Positions 1 through 9,446 of a DNA stretch of 64,000 nucleotides are shown here, piece after piece (position 1 is the first letter of the stretch; each line of letters starts with the position of its first letter). The notes under the pieces are model-generated. The model had not been told where the DNA came from. It ran no database searches and was given only the letters and a program-made list of their open reading frames with translations. The DNA comes from Rhynchopus euleeides (taxonomy: Eukaryota; Euglenozoa; Diplonemea; Diplonemida; Diplonemidae). Location: the NCBI GenBank assembly GCA_963210315.1, contig OY723242.1, positions 248,001 through 312,000 on the forward strand, in the 5' to 3' direction. Both the position numbers and the translations under genes were made by a program.

Positions 1-1164
1 TGAGGGTGCACAGCCCAGTGCAAGGAATTGACCCCACATTCTGCTGTGCATAGCAGCGAGCACCACCTCCTTGTCGCCCTGCAGGGAAGGGTCGGCGTGT
101 TCGAGTGCCTGGGGGTAGGTCTCGACTGCTGCAAGGATGAGATCGCGGTCTTGGTGAAGCGGCACATCTGAGCACGGGTCCTCCGCCTTGGGGATGTACT
201 TCAGCGCCTCACCGTGCCACAGCACAGCCTCGCGTTGGAACTCAGTGTCGTGCCGCAGTGCGGGCGAAGCATAGTTGAAGGAAGATGGGCAGACACGCAC
301 AGCAGTCAGCATAACCTCCCTGTCGTCACGCAGCGCCACTGAAGCAGACCCAACACGGCCACAAAGGCTCGCGTCCAACCGTATGGCACGGAGGACAAGC
401 TCCTTGTCGTTGCGCAGTGCAGCACTTGTGTGCTCGAGACCATCACCTGCCGCCATGACCACCTGCCTGTCGTTGCGGAGGGACTCACAGGCGTACTGGA
501 GTGCGTCAGGGTCGCATTGGACAGCCGCCATGACGACCTCCCTGTCGGCCTGCAGCGCTGCATCGACATGCTCGAGTGCATCACCCCTGCGCTGCACAAG
601 AGTGAGGACGAAGGGTTTGTTGCTGAGCAGTGCAGGTGATGCAGGTAGCAGGGCAAGTCCGGGGTGTGTCATAGCCATCAGGACGACGTCCTCGTCCCCA
701 CGCAGGTGTTTGGAAGCGTATTGAAATGATTCACCGTGCCTGCGGACCGCTGCGGTGACGATACGCCTGTCACTGCGGAAGGACTCATCGAGGTGCTGCA
801 ACGCCTCGCCGTCATGTTGCACCAGCGCAAGCGCCACATCACGCAGACGCAGTGCCCAGGCAGGTATGGTCTTCATGTCAAGGGGAAAGCGGCTCTGCTG
901 CTGCAACATCTGAACGAAGCGAGCACCCGTGAGGGCGACGTCGATGGTGCACCCGTGGGAGACAGGTGCGGCACCGGACAGAGGGGTGCTGTCGTCGAGC
1001 ACCACCCCATCCACCGAGAGCTCCACGTCCTCGGGAAGCGCGTCGGGAGGGGACCCGAGCACCACGTCGAGTGCGTTTGCCTTGAGATGAACCGGGGTGT
1101 CGCCCTCCCCGATGTGCACCGCATGCTGCTCCCCACTCAGCCTGTCCTTCAGGAACACCTCCAT
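1..1164 (-). CDS. Ubiquitin-like/DUF4116 repeat protein, 3' end beyond the window
   Basis: The frame is open without a stop from the ATG at 1164 to the window edge (388 codons), so the C-terminus is missing. The first ~85 residues look like a beta-grasp, ubiquitin-like domain: MEVFLKD start, a VDGVVLDDSTPLSG turn, then G-C-T-I-D-V-A-L-T. From about residue 110 come ~25-30-residue DUF4116-type repeats with the core (D)REVVMAAVQCDPDALQYA, recurring as variants ending in L.ND+.VVLAAV. The function of DUF4116 proteins is not established; the repeats are presumably an alpha-helical solenoid for protein binding. The gene is a close paralog of the one at 29686-31092, same strand ~30 kb away. Similarity extends ~50-60 nt upstream of the ATG, which supports this start. 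No intron is needed. The next gene upstream on this strand ends 0.9 kb away. Confidence 0.85.
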   Translation of the reverse strand, partial: MEVFLKDRLSGEQHAVHIGEGDTPVHLKANALDVVLGSPPDALPEDVELSVDGVVLDDSTPLSGAAPVSHGCTIDVALTGARFVQMLQQQSRFPLDMKTIPAWALRLRDVALALVQHDGEALQHLDESFRSDRRIVTAAVRRHGESFQYASKHLRGDEDVVLMAMTHPGLALLPASPALLSNKPFVLTLVQRRGDALEHVDAALQADREVVMAAVQCDPDALQYACESLRNDRQVVMAAGDGLEHTSAALRNDKELVLRAIRLDASLCGRVGSASVALRDDREVMLTAVRVCPSSFNYASPALRHDTEFQREAVLWHGEALKYIPKAEDPCSDVPLHQDRDLILAAVETYPQALEHADPSLQGDKEVVLAAMHSRMWGQFLALGCAPS

Positions 1165-2074
1165 TCCTTCTGTTTGATCTTCCCTGTGTGTCTGGTGGTG
1201 CGGTGTGTGGCGAGTGCCTGTGTGTGCTGATGCTCTGATGTGGTGTGCAGAGTGGCCTCAGAGACAGGACAACACACAAACAAGAGGGACAACGCGCTGC
1301 GACACATCCAGCCCACTCGGAAGACCCGGGTGTGGACACGCTGCTCAGTCACAGGGTGCAACTGCACACGTGTCAGGCCCGCGTATTCGCATCGATGGAC
1401 GCAGAGAGGGCTGGGGCAGGGCACACGAGACACAAGCCTGCCTTGTGAGTTGCATGTCATGTTATCGCACAGCGACGGATCTAGGCTCTGAGCGACCTCC
1501 TTGCAACAGGAGCCGCAGGACAAGAGGAGGCGTGCACCCCAGGCTGTCACAGAACTACGATCACCCCCCCCCCCCCCGCCCCTCCAGTCTTCCGCTTCGC
1601 TGAACATGCACACCAAATCCGAACCAACTCCACAGTTTGGAGCGTTCTGCGACACAGACATGTCCCCGCCCGTCCTCCCACACACACATTAATCTTTTTG
1701 GTTTAGTGTAGGACACACAGAGTGAACTCTCGTGCCTGCTCTACTGCCACACACACAGTTGCTTCCTGTTGCACTCCTCCCAGCACCACTTCGCTGTGTG
1801 GTGTCAGCAGGCTCGGCTCTGATTGTACGTGCCGTGCCCGTGGAATCCCGCTCGAAACCCCACCCCCCCGCACGTCCAGAAATCCCCCGACCCGTACTCA
1901 CGGCAGTGTTGGAGCCACTGCCAGGGGGAAAGATTCGGAGAAAGCACCGCCAACAGAACACGATTCTCCACAGGCGCGTGTCAGGAGCGTGAAGAATCGA
2001 GGCAATCGGAACAGTGCCTTCCGCCGCACCACCACACAACACCACCACAACCACCTTCCGGCTCCCGCCCTGTC
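1165..2074. other. Intergenic region between DUF4116 gene and FHA gene
   Basis: No gene seen. The first ~55 nt next to the DUF4116 start are homologous to the region upstream of the paralog at 31092, so they are probably shared 5' UTR or promoter. A 15-C tract lies near 1565. A conserved element shared with the EIPR1 intron lies at 1689-1765 (listed separately). Frames read here on either strand are low-complexity and not convincing. Confidence 0.6.
1689..1765 (-). repeat. Conserved non-coding element, copy A (CTACACTAAAC element)
   Basis: Read on the minus strand it starts GTGTGTGTGGCAGTAGAGC and contains TGTCCTACACTAAAC followed by AGATTAATGTGTG. The same ordered blocks occur at 6057-6138, where they form the 5' part of the EIPR1 intron. 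Copy A lies ~310 nt past the FHA gene stop and ~520 nt before the DUF4116 start, all on one strand. Function unknown; candidates are a mobile intron-like sequence, a UTR intron, or an RNA-processing signal between co-oriented genes. Confidence 0.6.
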
Positions 2075-4315
2075 TCACAACAGGACCTCCTGCGACCGGG
2101 CCACGAGGGCCTGTGCAAAATACTTCGGCTTGATCACGCCGGACTTCCCTTCGGAACAGAACAGCGACCCATCCGCGGTTTTCATAAACCGAACCCCGTC
2201 GCGCAGTGCTTTCGCAGCATCGACATAGATGTAGACCTGGGCGGGGGACGCCAGCCCTTCGATTGCCCCTGGCTCGTCCGGTTCGGAAGCCACAAAGTAG
2301 ATGTACTTTGCACCCCCTCTGCACGACAGGCCCGACTTCTTGATCGCCTTCCACGCCTTCAACGAGGTCCCGTGGATCAGCTCCAACCCATCCTCTGCAT
2401 CGCCCCCCGCAACTGGGACCAGGTCCAGCGCCTTCTCCACCGTCTTGACGCGCTCCGCATTCCCCTGCGACACATAGTAGACCCCACCCTCCTTCTTCAG
2501 CAGGAAGCGCTTCGTCGGATCGTACAGCACAAGCCTCTTGACGTCTGACTTGGAGGCGTGCTGCTGGTGCTGCTGCTGCAGCACTACTCCCGCCTCCTCC
2601 GCCCGGCACCTGAGGCGGCGCAGCACCGCATCCAGCGGCGCCCACGCGGATCCTGAAAACTCTGCAGACGCGAGGGCTTGGGAGAGTCCTTTCGCGAGCT
2701 TCATCTCGCGCAGCGCGCTGGGGGCCGTCGAGACGGAGGCCCCGGAGAACCCCCCATCCATGTCAGTCGCGTCGAACACGCCGTCGTCGCTGAAAGCATC
2801 GGGGTCCGCTGCCTGAGGCGCAGGCCCCGCAAGGCCCTGCTGCGCCTGCGGCTGCAGCTGCTCCGGCTCCTCCTGCTCGGCAGCTGGCCCCCCCTCAGCC
2901 AGGCCCAGCAGCTGCGCGATGTCCGGCTGTGCCGCTACCGCGGAGGGGGCAGCGGGTGGGAGAGTGGAGTGCGCCGCCGTCTGCAACCCACCTGCACCAC
3001 CTGCAGCCGCACCGCCCTCCAGCAGCGGGTTGACCCCCCTCTGTGCGGGCTGCACCTGCTGCGGGCGGGGCGCCGGCGGTTGCGGTGTTTGCGGCTGCGG
3101 CGGCCCACCTCCTCCCCCACGCGCCTTCGGCGCGCCCCCGGCTGTGGGCGGCACCCCCGCCTGCCCACCCCCCGCCTCGCCGCTGCTGCCCTGCTGCAGC
3201 TGTGCCGCACCCCGGTCGGCAGAGGCCAGTGCCTCCTCCGCCTGCTGCCTCAGGAGCGCTTCGCGCTGTGCGCGCTCCCTCTGCTTGCGCGTGGGGTACA
3301 GCGACGCGGGGGGCACGGCGTGGTATGTCCTGGCGGATGCTCCGATGGAGAAGAAGTCGTTCTGCAGCTTCGCGCCGTCATCAGGCCCTGGCTTGCCCCA
3401 CTCGTCCTCCGGGTAGAACTTCAGGGTGTGCGTCCCGCCTGGGGGGAGCCGCTTCCGGTTCACAAATGTGCCGTGCGTGCTCCGGAGATCTGTCAGGGTG
3501 AGCGCCTGGTCCGGGGCGAAGTGGAGCGCGCAGTGCGACCTGGAGGCAGACGGGTGCTGCACCGCGACGTCTGACAGGGACGCGTCCTTCCCGAAGAGGT
3601 AGAACGGCGCCCCGTCGAGCGGCAGCTCCTCCGCCACCTCGTCTCCCTTCACCACCTCGAGTGCCCATCCCGCCTCCGGCATCCCCAGCGCCTCCGGGAT
3701 GGCAAACGCGCCGCACTGCTTCTTCATCTTCGCCAGCAGCCCCTGCTGCCCCTCGGACATGTCCTCCCCGCTCCGCTCCAGCGCCAGCAGCTCCGCGAAG
3801 GCCCCGGTGTCGCCGCCCGCGAAGCGGGGTGCAGCGGCAGCTGGGGGCTTCGGGGGCACGGCAGGCACGGCAGGCGGTTCGGCTGCTGGCTTGGCGGTGC
3901 CCTTCGGAGCGCTGGGCCGTGGCCCAGGCGGGGGCAGCATGGGCGGCCCCATGGATACGGGGGGCGCTTCGGTAGGGGTGGCGGTGGCGGTGGCGGTGGT
4001 GGTGGCGTGGCTACCCTCTTCGTTGCCGCACGGCCCTTTGGCCCGCTTGGGGGGTGGGGGCATGGCGGAGAAGGGCGTGGCGGTGGTGGTGGTAGTGGTG
4101 GGGGTGTCGGCGGGGCTGGTACTGCGGCGGCGGCGGTGGCGGTCGCGTGGGGGGCTGGTGCTGGCGCTGTCGGGGTCTGCGTCGTCGTGGCGGGTGCGGC
4201 GGGTGCGGTCACGGCTTCGCCTGTCTCTGTCTCTGTCTCTGTCTCTGTCTCTGTCTCTGTCTCTGTCTCTGTCTCTGTCTCTTCCCCCTCCCTCCCTACC
4301 CCCGTGCCGCCCCAT
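2075..4315 (-). CDS. FHA-domain protein (NIPP1/SNIP1-like) with degenerate Tpt1/KptA-like C-terminus
   Basis: 746 residues from the ATG at 4315; the frame stays open upstream without another ATG, so a 5' exon is possible. Residues ~12-32 are an Arg-Asp dipeptide repeat encoded by a TCTGTC microsatellite, followed by an Arg-rich then Pro-rich region, as in splicing-associated nuclear proteins. Residues ~235-335 are an FHA domain of the NIPP1/SNIP1 type: YLFGKD, then SASRSHCAL, then DLRSTHGTFVN, then FFSIGASARTY. FHA domains bind phosphothreonine peptides. A Gln/Pro/Ala-rich linker (~350-530) follows. Residues ~540-746 resemble tRNA 2'-phosphotransferase: WAPLDAVLRRL, HGTSLKAWKAIKKSGL (~645-660), then YIYVDAAKALRDGVRF. 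The hallmark Arg-His of the N-lobe, the Arg and His of the usual R.A.QGHS motif (here VYYVSQGNAE), and the usual R.H before the beta strand (here AKYIYF) are absent. RNA phosphotransfer activity is therefore doubtful. The FHA call is firm; the KptA relationship is probable. Confidence 0.85.
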   Translation of the reverse strand: MGRHGGREGGGRDRDRDRDRDRDRDRDRDRDRRSRDRTRRTRHDDADPDSASTSPPRDRHRRRRSTSPADTPTTTTTTATPFSAMPPPPKRAKGPCGNEEGSHATTTATATATPTEAPPVSMGPPMLPPPGPRPSAPKGTAKPAAEPPAVPAVPPKPPAAAAPRFAGGDTGAFAELLALERSGEDMSEGQQGLLAKMKKQCGAFAIPEALGMPEAGWALEVVKGDEVAEELPLDGAPFYLFGKDASLSDVAVQHPSASRSHCALHFAPDQALTLTDLRSTHGTFVNRKRLPPGGTHTLKFYPEDEWGKPGPDDGAKLQNDFFSIGASARTYHAVPPASLYPTRKQRERAQREALLRQQAEEALASADRGAAQLQQGSSGEAGGGQAGVPPTAGGAPKARGGGGGPPQPQTPQPPAPRPQQVQPAQRGVNPLLEGGAAAGGAGGLQTAAHSTLPPAAPSAVAAQPDIAQLLGLAEGGPAAEQEEPEQLQPQAQQGLAGPAPQAADPDAFSDDGVFDATDMDGGFSGASVSTAPSALREMKLAKGLSQALASAEFSGSAWAPLDAVLRRLRCRAEEAGVVLQQQHQQHASKSDVKRLVLYDPTKRFLLKKEGGVYYVSQGNAERVKTVEKALDLVPVAGGDAEDGLELIHGTSLKAWKAIKKSGLSCRGGAKYIYFVASEPDEPGAIEGLASPAQVYIYVDAAKALRDGVRFMKTADGSLFCSEGKSGVIKPKYFAQALVARSQEVLL
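4221..4282. repeat. (TCTGTC)n microsatellite coding for Arg-Asp repeats
   Basis: About ten hexanucleotide units in the N-terminal coding part of the FHA gene. Because the unit is six bases, length changes alter the number of Arg-Asp pairs but not the frame. Confidence 0.95.
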
Positions 4316-4945
4316 GCTGATCCAGGGGGGCGAGGGCCCGAAAGTCGCGGTTCTGGCGCAGGGAGGCTGCGTGCGCCACACCCACACCCACCTGCAGGGG
4401 CGTGTGGCTGATGGGGTTGGGTGCCAGTGGCAGTGAGGTAGCAGTGGCAGAGTCCGCACTTGCTTGCGTTGCAGGCATCCAGGTGTGTGTGTGTGTGTGT
4501 GGTACAAAACAGAAGACCGCATGGCTGCTGCACCGGTTGTGCCGAACAAGGGACATGAGGGGGGCGGGTGGTGGCGGTGGGTATTTGGCACTAAACCTGG
4601 ACCTTCAACACCAGGCAAGCTTCTGCCTCAGAAGACGAGAAGCAGTCTACAAACCTGTTTGCATGGCACTGCAGACACGCGGCGAGAACGGGGGCGGGGG
4701 GGTGGGGTGGGGCGCGGTGGTGGCAATCTTTGCCCAAGAACCTGCAGAACAGCTGCACCCCTTACTTCTGCAAGGTGCACCAGCATGCTGGAGGCCGAAC
4801 AACACCCACCCCCCACCCACCCCCCTACACCCCCTTTTACGCCGAGCGCCCCGCCTCTGTGCCCCACTTGGCGAGGTGTATATCCACTCCCTACACACAA
4901 TCCCAATCGTACAAAAGCACCACCAACCCCCCCCCCCCACTCATT
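4316..4945. other. Intergenic region, EIPR1 to FHA gene
   Basis: About 630 nt with a (GT)n run near 4482-4500 and several C/G homopolymers. The upstream extension of the FHA frame covers its last 300 nt but reads as low-complexity His/Thr/Pro sequence, so I treat it as UTR. No other gene seen. Confidence 0.5.
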
Positions 4946-6282
4946 CTACTCGCTTAGAAGTATGCTATACTTGGTTTCCCGGGGCACCTGGCTGACAACC
5001 ACCTTGGATGAATAGGAGACAGACGCAAAGAGCCAAGGAGACAGAGCAGACCAGGCAACGCCGTAGACGCTGTCGTCGAAGTCAGGAAGGGTCTTCAGCA
5101 GCGTGTCGCTGGCAACGGCAGGTGGGTTGGCACCCGCCGGGGGGGAGCTGAAGGACGGGAGGGACCACAGCTTCGTCGCCGCCTGCCGGTCCGTGCTGCC
5201 TGAGAGGACGAGCTGCTCGTGGAAGGGGTTGTGCCGGGCGCAGGTGACCCAGTGGTCATGCGCCCGGACAGCGCGCAGGCTCTGCCTTGCGTGCCGCACA
5301 TCCCAGAACCGCATGTACCCGTCATCACCCCCGGTCAGCAGATGGTACTGCCTATTGGGGTTATACTGCAGGCAGTGCACAAAGGGGTGTGCCTCAGACA
5401 CGATACGCTCAGCCTTGCCCGCGCGGAGGTCCACTCTATGGAGGGCCGGACCGGCGCTGACCGTGCAGACATCAAGGTGGTGTGGGTCCCACGCCGCGCG
5501 TGTTGCAGGCTCGCCCCCATCGCTTTGCGGCAGGCTTACTGAGGAGGCGTGCTGGCCGTCCTGCTCGATGCTGACCGACACCAGCTCATCCCGTGTGAGG
5601 GCGAGCACGCTCGAGACATCAAACCCCTGTGGCTCCCACAGCACCTCGAGCACGTCGAGGTCGGTGACGGTCACCAGCTTGCCGAGGCCCGTGTTCGTGC
5701 CCCTCTCCTTTGTCCACAGCGTGGCGGCTCGCCTGGCGCCTTCGCTCGTGCCGTGTGTTGTGAAGAACAGATCCTTCTGAGATGTGGATGGGCATGCTGA
5801 AATGCTCCAGATCTCAAATGGGTGCAGCCAGGTCGCGAGGCATTCGCAGAGCGAAGACTCCTGTTGGTGGTGGTGGTGGGAGTGTCGTGTGAGGCTCGCC
5901 TTCGCATCTCCGCAGTGCCACACACACACACACACATCAAAGCAAAGCAAAGCATCAACGCATCAAATAAGGAAGAAGGAACCACGGTTCCTCCGCTTTT
6001 GTGAGTGACGAGCGCGCCGAATATGCCCTGATCTTGGTGGGATACCCGGAGTCACACGTTAATCTGTTGAGTTTAGTGTAGGACGCACCGAGCGAGCTAG
6101 TCGTGATGCCGGGCTCCACTGCCACGCAGGTCACACACCTCTTTAAACTCCAGCAGGTAGATCTGGTTCTTGCCCTTCAAGCTGAGGGTTCCAAGCATGA
6201 ACAGGTGCTGCGCGGGGTCCACAACCGCGGAGATCGCACGGCATGGCAGCTCCAGCTTGTACACGGCAGAGTCCGAACGCAT
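4946..6282 (-). CDS. EIPR1: EARP/GARP complex-interacting protein 1 (TSSC1-type WD40 protein), two exons
   Basis: Exon 1 is 6282-6139 and exon 2 is 5860-4946, with a phase-0 GT-AG intron (GAG|GTGTGT to CAACAG|GAG), giving 352 residues; animal EIPR1 is ~390. Exon 1 carries the family N-terminus (VYKLELPCRAIS, then LGTLSLKGKNQIYLLEF). Exon 2 opens with the HPFEIWSISACPS block and carries WD repeats: AAWDPHHLDVCTV, LQYNPNRQYHLLTGGDDGYM then RFWDVRHA, HDHWVTCARHNPFHEQLVLS then GSTD. It ends with the diagnostic WSALSPWLFASVSYSSKVVV and VPRETKYSIL tail. In animals EIPR1 binds the EARP and GARP tethering complexes and supports endosomal recycling and dense-core vesicle sorting; the same role is inferred here. 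The intron position is supported because both flanks match the family without a gap. Confidence 0.9.
5861..6138 (-). other. EIPR1 intron carrying two dispersed elements
   Basis: A 278-nt GT-AG intron. Its 5' part is copy B of the CTACACTAAAC element (6057-6138), starting exactly at the donor. Its middle (5951-6000) is a copy of the GCRTCAACGCATC element also present at 14.1 and 21.5 kb. A (CA)n run and a CCACC-rich tract precede the acceptor. Confidence 0.8.
5951..6000. repeat. Dispersed GCRTCAACGCATC element, copy 1 (intronic)
   Basis: Plus-strand order AGCATCAACGCATC, then AAATAAGGAAGAAGGAA, then a CACGGTTCCTCCGCTTTT tail. Copies at 14120-14169 and 21541-21590 share the order and nearly all bases. 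On the minus strand it gives a pyrimidine-rich TTCCTTCTTCCTTA stretch. Confidence 0.75.
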
Positions 6283-6877
6283 CGTACCCCTTGCCGCCCC
6301 TCCCCGCCCTCCCTCTCTCCCTCCCCTCCCCTACCCCCTCGGCAGCTGGTGCTGCTCCTCTGAAGCCCAGCCAACGCAAGCGTCAGCCAGCTCCTCTCCT
6401 CCAGCCGTGTGTGTGCGCGGGGCCCGAGAAGACAAGTGAGGCCCAAAGCGCTGTGGGGCGGGGTGGCGTGTGAGATTAAAGCTGCGTTTGCCGACGCATC
6501 CGCCGTTGCACCGCTGGGGGGGGAGGTGGGGGAGGCAACACCAGGTGTGTCTTGGTATCAAGGTTTTAAGAATGTGTAAATTCCTGCAGAAACTTACAAA
6601 TTTTGCTTGTCACAACATTGGGGGGGGCAACACCACCAGGGTTGCGCTCAGCTCAGTGCAATCTCCGCTGAACCACGAAAGAAGGGGGCGACCGGGGGGG
6701 GGGGGGGGGGGGTGATTGAGGGTGGGGCCTGGGGAGGGGGAGGGGGGGGTGGAACCCGGAGATCATTCCATTCTGCGGTGCGCATATCGATTATGTTTCG
6801 TTACGCCGCGCCCCCCCCCCCCCACTCTGCCCCTCCCCCCCCCCACTCTGCCCCTTCCCCCCCCCACTCTGCCCCCC
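6283..6877. other. Region upstream of EIPR1, no gene seen
   Basis: Low-complexity sequence with C-rich and G-rich tracts, including a ~19-G run at ~6694-6712 and three short CCCCCACTCTGCCCC-like repeats at ~6825-6872. It presumably contains the EIPR1 promoter, but no motif can be named. Confidence 0.5.
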
Positions 6878-7525
6878 CCCCTACTGGGGGGGGCTAAATA
6901 GAAGCCCCCCCCCCCCTTGTATTCGGCGTAGGATCGAGTTTTTTTGGGGGTTTTCGAGGGCCCAAAATTTTAGGCAATTTTTGCAGTGGGTGGCCAAATA
7001 GAAGGGGGGGGGGGGGGGCTTGTATTCGGCGGAAGCCGAATTTTCCAAATTTTGGTGAATTTTGCCCCAGGTGACCTCGTGGAATCGCGATTTTCGCCTT
7101 CCGTTGCACTATTCGGAATCCGTGCGGATCGTGGTGGGGTCATTTTGTGGGTGGAGGTGCCAAGTATCACACATGAAATGTGGGTCTGGTTTGGGTCCTG
7201 ATAATGGGAGGATATTCCCTGGAGTCAGCAACCTGCGAGGACCCCCACACTGGTGTCCAAAACCCTGTTCCTTTGAATGTTTGGATTCCGTGCGGACCGC
7301 AGTGGGGTCATTTTGACCATGGGGTGCCTGTTAGGACTGGAAAAACAGGCTGAAAATTTGAAATTTGGCTGAAATTCGGCTTCCGCCGAATACAAGCCCC
7401 CCCCCCCCCTTGTATTCGGCGAAAAATTTTATGGATTTCGAATTTTCAGACCCCCCCCTTCTAATAGGCCCCCCCCCCTTGTATTTGACCCCCCCCCCCT
7501 TCTATTTAGCCCCCCCCAGTAGGGG
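6878..7525. mobile_element. TIR element E1 (648 bp, non-autonomous)
   Basis: 27-bp terminal inverted repeats at 6878-6904 and 7499-7525: CCCCTACT, eight G, CTAAATAGAAG, and the exact reverse complement. A second inverted pair lies inside (~7018-7060 versus ~7352-7398, around CTTGTATTCGGCGGAAGCCG), with CTTGTATTCGGCG repeated several times. No transposase. The interior at ~7095-7330 is shared with 26775-27020. Confidence 0.7.
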
Positions 7526-7574
7526 TGGTCTAAAGCTGTTTAAAAACGTATTTTTGAGGTACCTACCCCCCCCC

Positions 7575-8446
7575 CGTGTTTAAGTCCCCTATCCATATGA
7601 TGTGTTTAAGTCCCCTCGGCGGCCAATTTTCCCGAAGGGACTTAAACACCCCGGTCTAGTAGTTTGGTTGGGGGGCATTTTTTCTCGATTTTTCCAGGTG
7701 TCCGTTGGCGGACCACCAGGATGTGAGGCACGTGTGGAGGCCAGGGAGGGAGCCTGGGGGCTTCGGATACCCGCACGTGGCCCGGACTGCCCCGCAGGGG
7801 GCAGTCCGGGTCACGTCGCCCGTCCTCATCCACAGCCTCGCTGTGTGCGATGCAGGTCGTGCGCCAGCCCCTCTTGTCGCACTGGAGTCGGGAATCAATT
7901 CTGCGGCACAGCGGGGCTGCTAGCAGTGGCGAGGGCCGCAGTGTGCCAGTGCTCAGCGCCCTCGGATCCCCACGCCACCCATACTGCCACCCCCAGCTGG
8001 CCTCGCCTGAGCACCCGCCGTGTGTCCCGTCTCCCAGGGGAGAACGTCGGTTGGCCCAGGGGACATGCCATCTTCCAGGGGACATCTAGCGGAAAGCTTG
8101 ACACCTCCCAGGGCTAGCATCAACCCCTGAGGCACGACATCTCTTGCGCTTCAGGCCCCCTTGGGTTGCTTGCCCTGCAGCTTTGGCAGCCTGACCACCC
8201 CAAGTCAGTGGTTATGGGCAGTGCTTGGCAGAGTAGGGTGGCCCTGAAGCAGTGTGAGAGGCAAAGGGGTTTGAGGCCCCAGCACTCAGGCCCCCAGAAT
8301 CTGTCCAGATGTGCCTCGGAATCGATATAATACGGCCTCTCCCCGGTTCCCTCAGGAAACAGGTGGCAGGCGTGTTTAAGTCCCCTCCGATGTGTTTAAG
8401 TCCCCTTGGCCCCGATTTTGACGTTTGGATAGGGGACTTAAACACG
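7575..8446. mobile_element. TIR element E2 (GTGTTTAAGTCCCC family, 872 bp)
   Basis: 21-bp perfect terminal inverted repeats (GTGTTTAAGTCCCCTATCCA preceded by C) at 7575-7595 and 8426-8446. Each end carries further subterminal GTGTTTAAGTCCCCT copies in both orientations. The left end follows a poly-C run and the right end precedes a poly-G run, so the inverted symmetry continues into the homopolymers. The interior (7660-8370) has no recognisable protein. Confidence 0.75.
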
Positions 8447-8460
8447 GGGGGGGGGGGGTA

Positions 8461-9444
8461 GGGGGGGTCAAATGGGGGTGACAAACACGATTTTTCAAAA
8501 AACCGGCGCAGAGGCCCCAAAGCCCCCGTAAACCCTCCAAACCCCCCCAGATCGGTCCAGAAACCCATCGAACCCCACTTTTCCACCATTCCGGGCACCT
8601 CAGGTGCCCGAATTGGGGTACCTAAATTTTGTGCCACCGTTTGGTACCGTACAGTGCCACTGTGTGGGAGGTTGGAAAAGAAAATGCCCCAACACACCAC
8701 ATCTGAGGGTTGCAATGCATGTTGCTTGCCAACCACGTCATCCGGTGGGTGTCAGGCGCTATGTAGGTGGCATTAGCCAGGTCTTCGATGTGTTCTGGCT
8801 TGTATATATACCTCCCTGCCTGCGGCACAGGCACTGCCTTTGTCCCCCACACCAGCCACAGAGAGCGTATTGTACTTGGTCCACGGTTGCTGATTCATTG
8901 TGATGCGTTGTATCCTCGAGTGAACGTCACACACTAGTGACACCACCACCCGCCATCCGAGAGCTGTATTGACTTTGCGCGCTTCCGTTGTATTCACCTC
9001 GCCACGCATATTGCACCGTTCAGTACCAGTGCTCTTGGGCCAGGCAAAGTAGACCGCAGCAACTACCAATTCTGGCACAATGGGTACCACGACAGCGCAC
9101 TTCATGTGTTCCCGGAATGTACAGCTCGTGTTGCAACAGTCGTTGTCAACACATCCCGGTTGTGGAGCACTGCTGCACAGGAATCACACGACCATCTGGA
9201 CTTGTTCCGTACCTACAGGCAGCCTCCCGGTGCATGGTGGCAGGGAGGTATATATACAAGCCAGAACACATCGAAGACCTGGCTAATGCCACCTACATAG
9301 CGCCTGACACCCACCGGATGACGTGGTTGGCAAGCAACATGCATTGCAACCCTCAGATGTGGTGTGTTGGGGCATTTTCTTTTCCAACCTCCCACACAGT
9401 GGCACTGTACTTGTCCACGTAAAAGGGTGGCATTTGACCCCCCC
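8461..9444. mobile_element. Inverted-arm element E3, copy 1 (internally deleted)
   Basis: Ends GGGGGGGTCAAATG and CATTTGACCCCCC, each bordered by TA (8459-8460 and 9445-9446). The left arm is full length (~375 bp). The right arm lacks ~165-180 bp found in copies 2 and 3: sequence jumps from GTGGCACTGTAC straight to TTGTCCACGTAAAAGG. The unique centre (~400 bp) matches the other copies at well over 95%. Translated frames are strand shadows of the arms; I see no transposase, so this is a MITE-like or fold-back element. Confidence 0.85.
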
Positions 9445-9446
9445 TA

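Noticed and set aside
3699..4436. Long plus-strand ORFs opposite the FHA gene
   Set aside because: Antisense shadows of a GC-rich, repeat-coded minus-strand gene (Ser/Leu repeats opposite Arg/Asp repeats).
8212..8736. ORFs recurring in the three E3 copies (MVGKQHALQPSDVVCWGIFF...) as transposase
   Set aside because: They are translations of the inverted arms on both strands, contain no DDE or zinc-finger signature, and break differently in each copy.
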